From Glebionis coronaria (Eukaryota > Streptophyta > Magnoliopsida > Asterales > Asteraceae), in the NCBI GenBank assembly GCA_025667525.1, contig CM046881.1:30763580-30827579 (forward strand): 64,000 nt of DNA. The letters run 5' to 3'. Positions 1 through 10,288 of the stretch are shown here, in pieces. The notes beneath the pieces were generated by a model. The model did not search any database. It worked only from the letters and a program-made list of their open reading frames with translations, and was not told where the DNA came from. The position numbers and the translations under genes were made by a program. The stretch's first letter is position 1; the number at the start of each line of letters is the position of its first letter.

Positions 1-1040
1 ATCTCTTCCAATTTTTCATCACTTATCTGCTCAAGATCTTCATATGTAATCCTTGAATCACTGGGCAAAGAAGCAATGAATGCACACACAGTATCTAGAT
101 CAAAACCAGCAGGTTTAATTCTATCAGCGCCATGATTGTATGTGTCAGCGTTTGAGTACAAAGCGTTGACAGGATATGATCCAGCGCTGACAGGTTGAGA
201 TCCAGCGCTGACACATTGAGATCCAGTGGCTGGATGTCCATAGAAGTTCATGGAATCAAATTGGCCTTCACTTTGTGAGAAGAAGGCCATGTTGCTACTG
301 GAAGATTTGTTATCACTATCCAATTGCCATTCATTCTCCAACAGTCTTAGTTTGTTGAAGATGTCATCAAACCTGGAGGTCTTGTGGGTATTATTGACAA
401 GAATGGATCTTGTCTCAATCTTCCATACATCACCAAGGCTTTTGAGAAAAGTAGCATTCAATTCAGGGTCAGCAATCTGTGTTCCCATGAAGAAAAGTTG
501 ACTTGTGATGTCAAGAAGTCTACTTCTCACACTGCTGAGATTTTCATTAGGATGAGCTTTAAAGACAGCATACTCATGCAAGAGTTGCTTCTTCTTTTCT
601 TCTTTTGTGTCAGCATTGCCACCATGTGCTACTTCAAGAGCTTCCCAAAGCTCTTTTGCAGACTCAAAGCGTTTGTACTTGTGCTGATTCTCATGACCTA
701 GGGCGTGTTTCAAGATATTCAAGATTTTCATGTCCACCCTCTTCTTGGCTATATCTTCAACAGCTACAGCTCTCCCATCTCCAGGCTTTTCCACCTTATC
801 AGCTTCAGGACAATTAGGGACAGCTGTCCTTGTGGCAATTGCAGCAGCAATCTTTGCTGCTTTATCGAATGTGTTCCCATATTCGATAATCTCCCAAAGA
901 GTGTAGTCATGAATAGCTATGTATTGCTCAAAATTTGACTTCCAAAGCTCAAAGTTCCTGGCATCAAACATGGGAATTTTGATGCTAGGGTTTGAGGAGT
1001 TGTTTTGTAGCAAAGAAGCAGGTTGATCTGTGCCAGACAT
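1..1040 (-). CDS. Copia gag polyprotein, N-terminal part
   Basis: Continuous frame from an ATG at 1040 (protein begins MSGTDQPASLLQNNSS) to the window edge, about 346 codons with no stop. The opening, with FDARNFELWKSNFEQYI at about residues 26-42, is the typical start of plant Copia gag (DUF4219/UBN2-type), which forms the capsid of the virus-like particle. The middle is rich in charged helices; there is a short repetitive stretch at about residues 273-300 with repeated VSAGSQP-like units. The zinc knuckle and pol would lie beyond the left edge. The ATG was chosen because it is the first after the leader and starts the conserved region. The uninterrupted frame suggests a recent insertion. 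Confidence 0.85.
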   Translation of the reverse strand, partial: MSGTDQPASLLQNNSSNPSIKIPMFDARNFELWKSNFEQYIAIHDYTLWEIIEYGNTFDKAAKIAAAIATRTAVPNCPEADKVEKPGDGRAVAVEDIAKKRVDMKILNILKHALGHENQHKYKRFESAKELWEALEVAHGGNADTKEEKKKQLLHEYAVFKAHPNENLSSVRSRLLDITSQLFFMGTQIADPELNATFLKSLGDVWKIETRSILVNNTHKTSRFDDIFNKLRLLENEWQLDSDNKSSSSNMAFFSQSEGQFDSMNFYGHPATGSQCVSAGSQPVSAGSYPVNALYSNADTYNHGADRIKPAGFDLDTVCAFIASLPSDSRITYEDLEQISDEKLEE

Positions 1041-1134
1041 GATGTTTTTTAGGGTTTTGAGAATTTTAGGGTTTTTAGGGTTTTTGGTGTTTTAGGGTTC
1101 TTGCGTTACTTAAAGATCAAAAGTTTCTCAACAA
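1041..1134 (-). other. Copia leader with telo-box motifs
   Basis: Leader between primer-binding site and gag ATG. On the plus strand it contains four TTAGGGTT(T) tracts (1049-1057, 1066-1074, 1075-1083, 1092-1099), i.e. AAACCCTAA telo-boxes on the element's sense strand. This looks like a transcribed leader with telo-boxes rather than a telomere array, because spacing is irregular and it lies at a fixed place in the element. Confidence 0.6.
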
Positions 1135-1146
1135 GCTCTGATACCA
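1135..1146 (-). other. Copia primer-binding site (tRNA-iMet)
   Basis: The minus strand reads TGGTATCAGAGC, the standard plant binding site for the 3' end of initiator tRNA-Met, two bases downstream of the 5' LTR end. It fixes the element's orientation and the LTR boundary. Confidence 0.9.
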
Positions 1147-1396
1147 CTTGTTGATCCCAAACTTAGATCGATTAAGCTTTGTGTATACGAGATTAGATCA
1201 AGTACTACACGTAGAGAAACCTTTGCTTATGAATAAAGTAACAAAGTGTTATGCGGAATTAACACTTGATCTAAAACACAAAGATGTTAAACAAACTTTC
1301 ACTTGTATTAGAATGATTCTTGTTGATTACAATGAAAGAGGTTTAACTTGCGAATACTTATGAAAACTGATGTTAAACATTAACCTAAAAGATCTT

Positions 1397-1405
1397 CTTT
1401 TATAG
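1397..1405 (-). promoter_or_regulatory. Probable TATA box of the Copia LTR
   Basis: The minus strand reads CTATAAAAG, a good plant TATA box. Transcription would start about 25-35 bases further left, which puts the TTGAC-rich repeats upstream in U3. Confidence 0.6.
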
Positions 1406-1539
1406 AACAAGAAGTCTTGTACAATAAGCTACGAATCAACTATTCTAGGTAAAGATAAACATAGAAAATACATTGTCATCTCTATCCTTACTAGAAGCAT
1501 TCTAGAATATAATATACGTGTAGCTCACATCTTCTATCA

Positions 1540-1650
1540 GTGCTTGTCTTCAATCTGTCAACGCTTGACTTTAACTTGTCAACGCTTATGCTATCAGCGC
1601 TCACTTTGCTCTTGTCAACGCTTGAGTTGTTCTTGTCAGCGTTCAAGTGT
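1540..1650 (-). promoter_or_regulatory. U3 tandem repeats with TTGAC cores
   Basis: About six imperfect repeats of AGCG(T/C)TGACA roughly 20 nt apart on the element strand, several containing TTGAC, the core of the WRKY W-box. Tnt1 and Tto1 of tobacco carry repeated enhancer boxes in the equivalent U3 position. Function here is inferred from position and motif only. Confidence 0.5.
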
Positions 1651-3436
1651 TCTGGCCTAAATTTATTCCCAACAAAATCATCTTCACATAGCGTGACACT
1701 TCGGAGTCCTCTTTGGTTAGCATTTTGTTCTTGCCTAAGCGAGAAGGATAAAGGATATTGGGTTTGGGTGGTGAAGGTGCAGGTGTAGGTAAAGGTTGAG
1801 ATGTTGAAGAGTCATTCGTGGGAAATTCATCACGTCGAGGCGGAGACGGTAATTGTGCACTAATACTAGGTGTAGGAGGAGTAGGGATACATGGTGGTGG
1901 AGGAGGTGGAGATGATGGGGGTGGGATTGGTGGTCCTACGATGGTGACTCCACTACGAGTAGTAATAGCACTCACATTGGCTCGCGGATTAGTGACGGTG
2001 TTTGAAGGTAGAGAACTCGAAGAAGGAGGTTGAGCGGCTGGCAAGAAACTAGCAAGCATATTCTTCAAATCATTGGTTTGACTGCTGAAGGAGGATTGAA
2101 TATCATTTCGAAGCTTGGATCTTATCTCATTTCCTTGCTTTGTGATATCTCCTTTAAGATTGATAATTTGGCTCTGCAGATTCTTGATTTGCTCACCTTG
2201 GGTTCTCATGATGGCCTCAACATCCGGATTACTGGGTGGGTTTTGTTGGGCGGGCGGGTGATAAGGATTAGAAGCTCTTGGTGGGATTTGGTTGCTTCTA
2301 TTATAGTTGTTGGCGGGATTTTGGTTTTGAGGAGAAAAACCTGGTGAAAGGTAGTTGTTGGAACGGTAACTCAGCAGATTTCTATCCCCTTGTTGTCTAG
2401 CTTGGTAATTTTCCGGTGAATAATTACCATAAGCTGCATACACATTTTCCGGATTTCCTTGTGTCGAAGGACAATCGGTGTATGAGTGAGGACCGCCGCA
2501 TGTTTCACAAAGAGTAGCAACAGCTTTAACTTGTTGTTGTTGTTGTTGGTTTGAAGCCAAGAGTTGCATACTTCTGCTCATTTCAGTTAGCACACGGGTG
2601 AGTTCGGTCATATCAGGGTTTGCTGAGGTGGAGGAAACATTGACTCTCGGGTTGTTCCTTGAAGAAGCAGAGGAATCCCAGTTCTTATGATGAGTAGTCA
2701 TCTTCTCAATTAGCTCTCTACACTCCTCGGGTCTCCTTTTCATGAATGTGCCACCGGCGGCTGCATTGATCGTATCACGATCTCGAAAAGTCAGACCGTT
2801 GTAGAAAGTGTCTATTAAGGTCACAGGGAGCATGTTGTGGTTTGGACATCTATCGATCAAGACATTATATCTCTCCCAAGCATCAAAAAGAGATTCATCA
2901 GGGTCTTGCATGAAACCGCTGATCTGATTGCGAAGACTCGTGACCATGGATGGTGGAAAGTAGCGCGACAAAAAGCGTTGAGTCATGTCATCCCAAGTGT
3001 GAATAGAATTCTTCGGGAGACGATCAAACCATTTCTCGGCATGATGTAATAAAGTATGTGGAAAGAGTTGTAGGCGAAGTTCATCCATTGTGGCACCGGC
3101 CAACTTCATGCTTTGGGTGATTGTAATGAACTTGTCGAGGTGTTTGTTGGCATCATCATCAGGCAATCCTCTAAATGGGTTTGTTTGCACTTGCTGAATC
3201 ATGTGGTGCTTCAACGAAAACTCAAGAGCGTTGATTTGCATCGGCGCAATCGGTCCTCCTCGTCCAAACATTGTTGGTTGACAAAGTTCCTCCATGGTCC
3301 GAAGATCGGGCTGTGGAAGAGCATTGTTGTTATTATTATTATTCAGGTTCGGTGGAATGTTGTTGTTGTTAACACCTGCCATATCTAAATCTTCTTGAGG
3401 CTCGGGCTCTTGATAATTAGAAGATCTAGTACGCAT
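1643..3436 (-). pseudogene. Athila-like gag, truncated by Copia insertion
   Basis: Gag of an Athila/Tat-type Gypsy element. Translation most likely starts at the ATG at 3436 (MRTRSSNYQEP); the frame is open a further 19 codons upstream but that stretch is hydrophobic leader. In order: an Asn-rich segment; a Retrotrans_gag domain at about residues 55-270 with the HAEKWFDRLP and RFLSRYFPPS blocks; one zinc knuckle, C-x2-C-x3-H-x4-C, at 2471-2509; a coiled stretch; then a Pro-rich linker containing ITTRSG, typical just ahead of the protease in this lineage. The native frame ends at 1675. The last codons and stop (1643-1674) come from the Copia LTR, so the reading frame is chimeric. No other lesion seen. 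Confidence 0.85.
2471..2509 (-). other. Gag zinc knuckle
   Basis: Encodes CETCGGPHSYTDC, a CCHC nucleic-acid-binding knuckle with x3 rather than x4 between the second Cys and the His, the spacing I associate with Athila/Tat gag. It would bind the element RNA for packaging. Confidence 0.75.
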
Positions 3437-3664
3437 ACACCTGAAAATGCAAAAGAAAACAAAACCAAACACAAAGACAATATATATACACAATAAAGAT
3501 AAAATCTTTTTGGATTTTTGAAATTTTTAATTTTTATGGTTTTTTATCAATTTTTAATTTTTATGAGTTTTGAATTTTTTATGCAAGAAAAATAACACTC
3601 ACAAGTGAGCGGATCCCAAAAAGCAACGTGTCTCTCACAGAAAACGGTTGATCTTAACGAAAAG

Positions 3665-3682
3665 AGCCGGCAGCGGCGCCAT
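3665..3682 (-). other. Athila primer-binding site (tRNA-Asp type)
   Basis: The minus strand reads TGGCGCCGCTGCCGGCTC, two bases after the LTR end TTATCA. The first 15 bases fit the tRNA-Asp-type site usual for Athila elements, with one change in the middle. This supports the lineage call independently of gag. Confidence 0.8.
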
Positions 3683-4026
3683 TTGATAACTAGATTTTTC
3701 CTAATTAAAAATTAAGTTCGTTTAAGTATGTCTAATCGAATTGATCTAGGTTCTCTGTGTGACTCAGTTTTATTTTGGTGGAAAAGAATATTTTTGGTTG
3801 GTTTTTAAATTAAATGTGCAAAGACTTAAAAGTAAATGTCGTTGAAAGTAAAGTGGCGTTAAAATAAAGTGCGTGAAAATTAAATCTAAATCTAATTAAA
3901 AGAAAGGTGCGATATTTAAAAACGTGACGGAAAATAACTTGATTAAATGACTGAAAATCAAAACGTGACGGAAATTAAAATTAGACAAGTAAAGATTAAA
4001 CAAGTAAAAAATATGAAAAGACAATT

Positions 4027-4445
4027 CCAATCGGAATATATTCCGAACCTACCAATCGGAATATAAAAACCTGGCCAATCGGAATGTCAATCGGAACCCC
4101 AATCGGAATGCTGTCACCACCAATCGGAATATCCAAAACACCTCCAATCGGAATGTTTAACTGCCCCTTGATCGGAATATGGTGACCTGGTCGGAATGCT
4201 AATCGGAAACCACTGATCGGAATACTGTCACTGTCCCAATCGGAATACTGATCATGCACCTCGATCGGAATATGGAAAGGAGAACCAATCGGAATGTTTG
4301 TCACTCACACACGATCGGAATACCACTACCTTGCCCCAATCGGAATACCAAAGTCCTCCAATCGGAAAGATGAAACCCTTTTCCGACCAAGCTAGAAGCT
4401 ATGGTCGGAATGTAAAACCCTTTTCCGATTGTCACGATCGGAAAA
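4027..4445 (-). repeat. Dispersed ATTCCGAT motif block
   Basis: About twenty copies of (A/G)ATCGGAA(T) on the plus strand (ATTCCGAT on the element strand), separated by variable spacers of about 10-20 bases. It ends in a perfect inverted repeat: ttttccgat at 4421-4429 and atcggaaaa at 4437-4445. The block is in the transcribed part of the LTR. A second Athila LTR has the same block at about 61457-61890. Confidence 0.85.
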
Positions 4446-4940
4446 CGGGGAAAAGTTCACAAAATAAGCTACACAAATAAGCTAGGTTTCTAATAAGCAC
4501 AAGACTAAATCCTAAGGTAAGAACGTGTAAAAATAAGCTACGAAACTGAAAGTTAAAAACTTTTAAGACACAAAATTAATAAACTTTAAGAAAAACAACT
4601 TTTTATATAAAAATAACTTTTGTAAAAACTATATAAACTTGAAAATAAATCAATAAGCTATGAAAATACGAGATTTAAAACAATCAAAAGCATAAAAATT
4701 AAATCTTTAAACAACTTAACAAGATGAAAACGTGTAAATCAAAGATTAAAGAAAGGTAGAAGAAGATTAACAAGATAAAGTAAAGGTGCAAGTAATTAAA
4801 AGAAACACTTACTTGAAATTAAAGATAATTAAGGTGCAAAACATGTATTTAAATGACAAGTAAATAAAGGTGCATGAAATAAAGGTGGAAGAGATAGTTT
4901 TTCAAGCTATCCAACCAAATGAAAAATGATTAGCTAATGA

Positions 4941-4950
4941 CTATATATAG
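4941..4950 (-). promoter_or_regulatory. Probable TATA box of Athila#1 LTR
   Basis: ctatatatag, palindromic, at the expected distance inside the LTR (about 480 bases from its 5' end). The homologous place in the second Athila LTR lacks a canonical TATA. Confidence 0.55.
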
Positions 4951-5426
4951 GGGATTAGGGAGGTGGTTTAGAGGAAGCTTCCTCCTCTCCTTCCTTTCTT
5001 CTTAATTGCGCCATCAAGTCCTTTCTTCTTAATCTTTTTGTTAATCTTGGAATGTGGTGACTTTTGGCTTCGGATTTCTTTGGACTCGTCTTTTAATTCT
5101 ACGATAAATAAGACTTGAGTTCCTCGGCTTTAAGTAAACTTCCGTCTTTTGACTTTTTCTTCGATAAATCTTCAGAATTGGTCTTGGACTTCCGTTCTTT
5201 TTTGCACTCTTGACTTCTTGGCTTCGTCTTTCATCCTTTTCTTCAATAAAAGTCCGTAAATACCCGTGAATGTCCGTGTTTTCTCCACTTTTCACCTTTT
5301 CGTCCTAAATCACAACAAAAACACAAACCACGCATAATTCCGACATAAAAGACATAAAATACACGTTTTGGTCCGGTTATTATTGTAATTAAGTGGTAGA
5401 AAAGATGTGTGTTTTCACACATATCA

Positions 5427-5431
5427 CAGGG
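5427..5431. other. Target-site duplication of Athila#1 (caggg)
   Basis: Five bases flanking the LTR end. The uninterrupted sequence is at 22298-22302 in the partner LTR of Tekay#1. The second copy should lie off the left edge. Confidence 0.75.
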
Positions 5432-7127
5432 TATGTTGGACAGAACTGTAAAATCATATATTGGACAACACTGTTTTATTTATTGTATTAGTTTGTTTGT
5501 TTCGTGCGACTGAGACTCGGGTGTCTCGGTAGGCTTGGGTTCGTTAGAATACGTTATTAACATGATTAATTAGGTATTATTTACACGTTAGGATTAAATA
5601 TTTTTACGCGACTTAAGATATATTTAATTAACGTTATTAGTCCAAGTATTTGTTAGCGTAATTAAATTAATAACTAGACTTAATTTAGTTACGTAATTAT
5701 CAAGTTAGTAAAGTTTATTTATTTAGGCTTACCTTATTACTAGATTACGATCCCAAATAAATAACTCATTTTATTGTTAACTAATAAGTATTATTATTTT
5801 AGCGTAAGTATTTATTAAGTAAACTTTACTACATGATCATGAATTATACAGTTTATGCTTGTTAACATGTAAGAATACGAATTACACTAATCATAATACA
5901 TGATTTAATGTGAAGTCGTAAATAAGTCAAGAACATTTAAGACGATACAAGAACAAGTTAAGATTACATCAAGTAATTAAAAATTATTAAGTATAAGTTA
6001 ACCAAGCGACTCATACATGTCCATCTTTATTATGTAGCATTTATGGAGTGTGATCTTCTTCATGTTTTCATCCTCCACGTTATCCTTCATTTGCGTTACT
6101 GGACGTGAGGTACGGATTTCCGTCCTTTCAGTAAGGATTTCCTTTCCTATGCATGTTTAGGATTCCCCGTCTGCAGCCAAATGTTTTTCCCTAGTATATG
6201 TTTAAGCTTCTCAGTAATCATGTTAATAACTAAATAAATTGCCAGAGCATTATATACAAGCATGACCAGTTTATGTAGTAGTTACGGATGTACCGTAACC
6301 ACGACACTAGAGGCACCGGTTTCGTGACTCACATGCAGGAGAGTGATATCCTGCGTCGTCCCACTCATGTTCTGGTTGGCCATTTTTATATGTATGTTTA
6401 GTGGGGCGTATGGATGCATCCTAGGCTTATCAGTTTACAAGTTATCATGGTGAATGTGGTGTGTGCTCTACATCCTTCACATTGGAGCTGATCCCTCCAC
6501 CCAGTACAGTATTTAGAGGTCACCCCTCTACAGTTATTTAGAGGTCACCCCTCTATAGCATGACGAGGTCACCCCTCCATGTATTCATGCACGTTGATAT
6601 ATTTCATGACCTATATGAGCTCTTTGGCAGTTAAATTACAGTTTCATAATTAAATAGCAGACTTTCAGTATTTACATGAACATGATACTTTAAGAATAAA
6701 CCAGTTTATTTCAAGTTACAAGTTTACTACATGTCACCAGGTTTCCCAGGACTTACATTAATCCGCTGCATTTTCATTTTTATGTTTTCATCTCAGCCTT
6801 CACTTATGTTATGCTATTCCATGTTACTATTATATATCCGAGCACTGAGCGTCTCGCTCAGCCGTTTTCTCTTTTCATGTCCCCAAACGGCAGGTACACT
6901 AGGTCAGGAGCATGGAAAGGTTATGCATAGGATGGGAGCTATTTTATGTTCTGTTCTTTCTGCATTACTTTTACTTTATGCTATGTTTATGAGTTTATGT
7001 TTTGGGACCGATGTTTGATTCCGGTTATCCCTTATGGTCATGTAATCTTCTAGGACATTTACCTTATGCTTTGATATTATGCCATGATTATCCTATGATA
7101 TTCCATTTATCCAAATGGGGTGTTACA
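5427..7127 (+). repeat. Tekay#1 5' LTR, 3' portion
   Basis: Matches the 3' LTR (22298-22508 continuing at 30488-31976) nearly base for base, with scattered substitutions, e.g. gactgagactc versus gaccgggactc near 5510/22380. It ends GGGTGTTACA immediately before the primer site. It contains two to three copies of an agaggtcacccctct unit (6512-6575). A 95-codon frame at 6731-7018 is present in both LTR copies but looks like chance. Confidence 0.85.
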
Positions 7128-7131
7128 ATTA

Positions 7132-7143
7132 TGGTATCAGAGC
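7132..7143 (+). other. Tekay#1 primer-binding site (tRNA-iMet)
   Basis: tggtatcagagc, four bases after the LTR end. It sets the element on the plus strand. Confidence 0.9.
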
Positions 7144-9459
7144 GCAAGGTTTCGACCTGTAGGCTCTAAAACTTGACCTGTGACTATAGTCACCAGGACC
7201 TTCCTAAGCCAACGCTTGTTATTCCATGTATCGATATTTTCAGCACCTTGATGTTTAAACCATGATGTTTTCACAGAATTGTTTTTACTAATATGGATTG
7301 AACAACCGTCATCCATACTTAGATTACGTGTCATTGTTATACATGACGTTCCTTGAGAACTTTGGCTAATATGGACTGAACCACCGTAGTTAATACTTGG
7401 TCATATGTTTTCTGTTAGGTTTAGACAGTTGGTTTTCACGCATTTATTTTATGTTCATTTCATGTATTCATTCATGCATGCATCTCATTGTCGCACGAAT
7501 TTTGACTAAATAATGGTTGGTACAGGACTGGCTCTATTTAGTCGCATGTGCTTTTATCGAAACTTTTTGTTTGATTAGTGGACCGACCCATAGGCGTCCA
7601 CACTTGGATTTTTGTTTTGTGAACCGACCCATAGGCGTTCACTTATGTACATATCATCATATTTCTTAACCATGCATTTTAAACCGTTTCATGCATTATA
7701 AACTGTTTCATGCTTTATAAAGTACTTCATGCATCTTTTATGTTTAGGTCATGTTATGTTGTGTCAGACTTACCATTTATGTTGCATTAAATTGCATTGT
7801 GAAACGACTCATAGTCGTCCACACTATCGTCATAACTTTTCATGTCCCCTCATTTATTTGTTATGTTTCTTTATGACAAGTATGTTTTCATACTATCATG
7901 GTTAACTTCGTTTTCATGCTGATTATGTTTTATGCTCCTTCATGTTAATTTTTCCATGTTTCTTCACGATAATTTCATCGTCATGATGATTATGTTCCAT
8001 GCCTCCTTAGGTAAATTATGTTTCCATCATGTTGATCATGCCCTCATTAGACATTGATGGATTTCATTTAATCTTGCTTTTATGATAATCATGGTTTGGT
8101 TCCATTAATCATGCTTTCATGTAAATCATCGTTAAATTTTTTTTCCATCCTATTAGTATTTTAGTGTTCCCTCTATACAACCAGAATGACGTCTATGCTG
8201 AAATTGCTAGACTATCATGTCCCTCACTTCAGTTCGGTTTCCTAACTGTTTAAATCAGTTTTCCCTTTTAAATCATGACAGATGATTGATACCACATCGA
8301 TCATCTCACATGCATTTCACATGAACTCCACGTATAGTGTTCCATGTGTATTCCATGTACCATAGTATATGTGTATTACACGTACCATAATCCATGTATA
8401 TTTCACCTACCATACTCCATGAGTATTCGCTAGTCGATTCTCATTCATCTCAGGCGTTTTCCCACATGACATCTTTTACAAGATGCTTTTACCATGTTGT
8501 TGCTAATACATACTAGAACATCCTACGAGACAAGGATGAAGGCGATAGATCGGAACCACCCGACTGAACACATACTTCATCAACCAGACACTGTTATTTC
8601 ATTTCCATGCCATTATTCTCTCAGTTTTATGCCAGTTACCATTTAATTGTCTTTTAGCAATACAAGGCCAATTCTGGCATCTTTAACCACCATTTTAATT
8701 ATGATTTCTTGTTATATGGCACGACATCCGTCAAGACACATCCTCTCATGAATATGTATTGTAGACACATGTCAAGATACCAGTCAAGACACATGTCACA
8801 CGTATAGTTCTCAGGACGTAAGTCAAGACACACGGCTCATACATAATTCTAAACTCAGCCTCAGTGATTCAAGGTACCTTTCCAAGGGTATACTTGTTCT
8901 GATATGCCATGTACAAATCAAGCAACTAAGATTTTAGCACCATCTCTAACTTACTGTTCATTGTTGGTCATGTAGTGTTCGTTTCGTATGAGACGGATGA
9001 AACACATTCAGTGAAATCTGCCACGTTTACTTCGTGTGCGGACATGACTCTTTCATTTCACGATTTCATATTAGGATATTCATGTCCATCTTAGAAGCCC
9101 TTATATCACCCAAGTATATATTTAGACTTCCATTTCAGATTTATGACAAGACCTTCCATTATTCGTACCAGATTATATTCAATAATGTTCAGATTCCTGA
9201 ATACACTCAGCATTGGTTTTCCACCCGGAAAATCGGTGAATATTTGGTTTCTTTTTCCTTACGAGCATGTGTTATTGGCTACGAAGAATTTCCTAGCTAT
9301 CAATTATGACACGACTTTAGATATTCTTATCCATTAATCAGTCGATTACTTTAGAATTTTCTCAGATATATTACCACAAGGAACTAGAAATTCTATTACC
9401 ATTCATGACCATATTTTCCAAGTATTATTCAGCCATTCAATCAACTACCAGACTCTAAA
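7144..9459 (+). other. Decayed gag/protease region of Tekay#1
   Basis: 2.3 kb where gag and the start of pol should lie. I find no frame longer than about 90 codons and no recognisable gag, zinc knuckle or protease motif. The stretch has many Catg-type and tcatg repeats and is probably heavily mutated coding sequence, but I cannot show that beyond its position between the primer site and the RT relic. Confidence 0.5.
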
Positions 9460-9780
9460 CACTTTCCAAGATCGATTTATTATCAGGCTATCAACAGTTG
9501 TGAGTGAAAGGAGAGGACACTTCCGTGACTGTTCTTCACACACGTCATGGTCATTATGAATCCATGTTTGTGCCTTTAGTTCACGAATGCCAGCAGTAAT
9601 TGAGGATTTGAGAAATCAATTTTTCATGAACTCTGGACAAGTTCGCTATTCTATTCATTTTTAGCATTATGATTTTCTTTAAGTTTAGAAGAGTACGAAG
9701 ACCATCTTCGTTCTATGTTACAAGACTTGCAACGGAGTAATTTCACGCTAAATATTTTTGTACGTATGTAATTGATTACA
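9460..9780 (+). pseudogene. Reverse transcriptase relic of Tekay#1
   Basis: Across shifted frames I can read the Gypsy RT blocks in order: SKIDLLSGYQQL (about 9465-9500), TRHGHYE, a damaged block where FGLTNAP would stand, LDKFAIVF at about 9637-9660, then the EEYEDHLRSML-like block near 9685-9720. The aspartate pair expected after IVF is lost. Frameshifts and stops separate the blocks. This is the only recognisable pol part left in Tekay#1. Confidence 0.75.
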
Positions 9781-10288
9781 GTGACACGCTGAATCACATT
9801 GTTCTTACGGTAAATTTTTACCATGACTACACCTACGCGTAAAGAAGAAAATCCTACATCTAGTATCATTGATTTTACCTCCTCAGTTATTGCACGTTCA
9901 CGATATGTTCCCATGTCATGTTTACCCTACATTCTCATGTCACGTTCACGATATTTTGCACGTATTCTCACTCACCATATGTTCTCATATTTCATGTACC
10001 ATATCTCCAAGTATCACGTTCAAAATTATTCACGTATCACGTTCACAATTATTCACGTATCACGTTCACAATTGTTCACGTACTATGTCTCAATATGTCT
10101 CGTACATCAATGCTTTATGTGTGCTTATACCAGTAAGTATGATACTCAGTATCATATCGTTCATGTATCTTTTCATGTTATTTCTCATCTTCTTTTATTC
10201 TATAAGTTCAGATATGTTCCCTTCAGTCACGTCACGTTCCATGTTCTCTACAGTCACGTCATGTTCATGTCCTTTCCAGGGTATCATA
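9781..10288 (+). other. Low-complexity end of Tekay#1 internal region
   Basis: About 500 bases after the RT relic, rich in repeats of tcacgttcac and attattcacgtatcacgttc (10018-10082). Overlapping frames here look like translated repeats, not genes. Tekay#2 is inserted at the end. Confidence 0.5.
10284..10288. other. Target-site duplication of Tekay#2 (tcata), left copy
   Basis: tcata directly before the element; the right copy is at 21093-21097. The pair proves one complete insertion. Confidence 0.9.

Larger units (their letters stand above)
1..1674 (-). mobile_element. Ty1/Copia retrotransposon, 5' part (Copia#1)
   Basis: Minus-strand Copia element running off the left edge of the window. 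Reading leftward from 1674 it shows a 5' LTR, a primer-binding site for initiator tRNA-Met, an A-rich leader and an open gag frame, in canonical order. The right border is the LTR terminus (TG on the element strand at 1674), inside the gag gene of the Athila-like element. The next five bases, aaatc at 1675-1679, are the expected target duplication; the matching copy would lie off the left edge. Superfamily rests on gag style and the tRNA-Met primer site; pol is not in the window. Confidence 0.85.
1149..1674 (-). repeat. Copia 5' LTR (526 bp)
   Basis: Begins TGTTGGGAAT and ends GGGATCAACA on the element strand, with TG/CA termini. Right border set by the abrupt end of Athila gag homology, left border by the primer-binding site. 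U3 (about 1540-1650) has a run of AGCGTTGACA-like repeats about 20 nt apart. Only one LTR is in the window, so insertion age cannot be judged from LTR divergence. Confidence 0.85.
1675..5426 (-). mobile_element. Athila-like Ty3/Gypsy element, 5' part (Athila#1)
   Basis: Minus-strand element with a 1,742-bp 5' LTR, a tRNA-Asp-type primer-binding site, a leader and gag, interrupted at 1674 by Copia#1; the rest lies left of the window. LTR ends are TGATA...TATCA, a perfect 5-bp inverted pair. The right flank is caggg (5427-5431). The same sequence stands uninterrupted in the other LTR of the host Tekay#1 at 22298-22302, so the target site is confirmed by an empty copy. Confidence 0.85.
3685..5426 (-). 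repeat. Athila#1 5' LTR (1,742 bp)
   Basis: Ends TGATA/TATCA. The left border follows from the primer-binding site, the right border from the TSD caggg. Homologous to the LTR at 61156-62881. Contains a TATA box at 4941-4950, so about 1.2 kb of R/U5 is transcribed, including the ATCGGAAT-rich block at 4027-4445. The rest is A+T rich with no credible coding sequence. Confidence 0.85.

Noticed and set aside
1049..1099. Interstitial telomere remnant
   Set aside because: Only four irregular units between the primer-binding site and gag of a Copia element; better seen as telo-boxes of the leader.
1817..3388. Plus-strand frames opposite the Athila gag
   Set aside because: Antisense shadows of the gag gene.
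3996..4304. Minus-strand frame coding IPIG repeats
   Set aside because: Translation of the ATTCCGAT motif block inside the Athila LTR. The second Athila LTR does not keep the frame in the same form.
5041..5295. Minus-strand frame in Athila#1 U3, with a similar one at 62560-62751
   Set aside because: The DNA is homologous but the two frames lose register, so the protein is not conserved.
6731..7018. 95-codon hydrophobic frame, repeated at 31581-31868
   Set aside because: It is the same LTR sequence twice; low-complexity hydrophobic translation of T-rich DNA with no upstream gene context.
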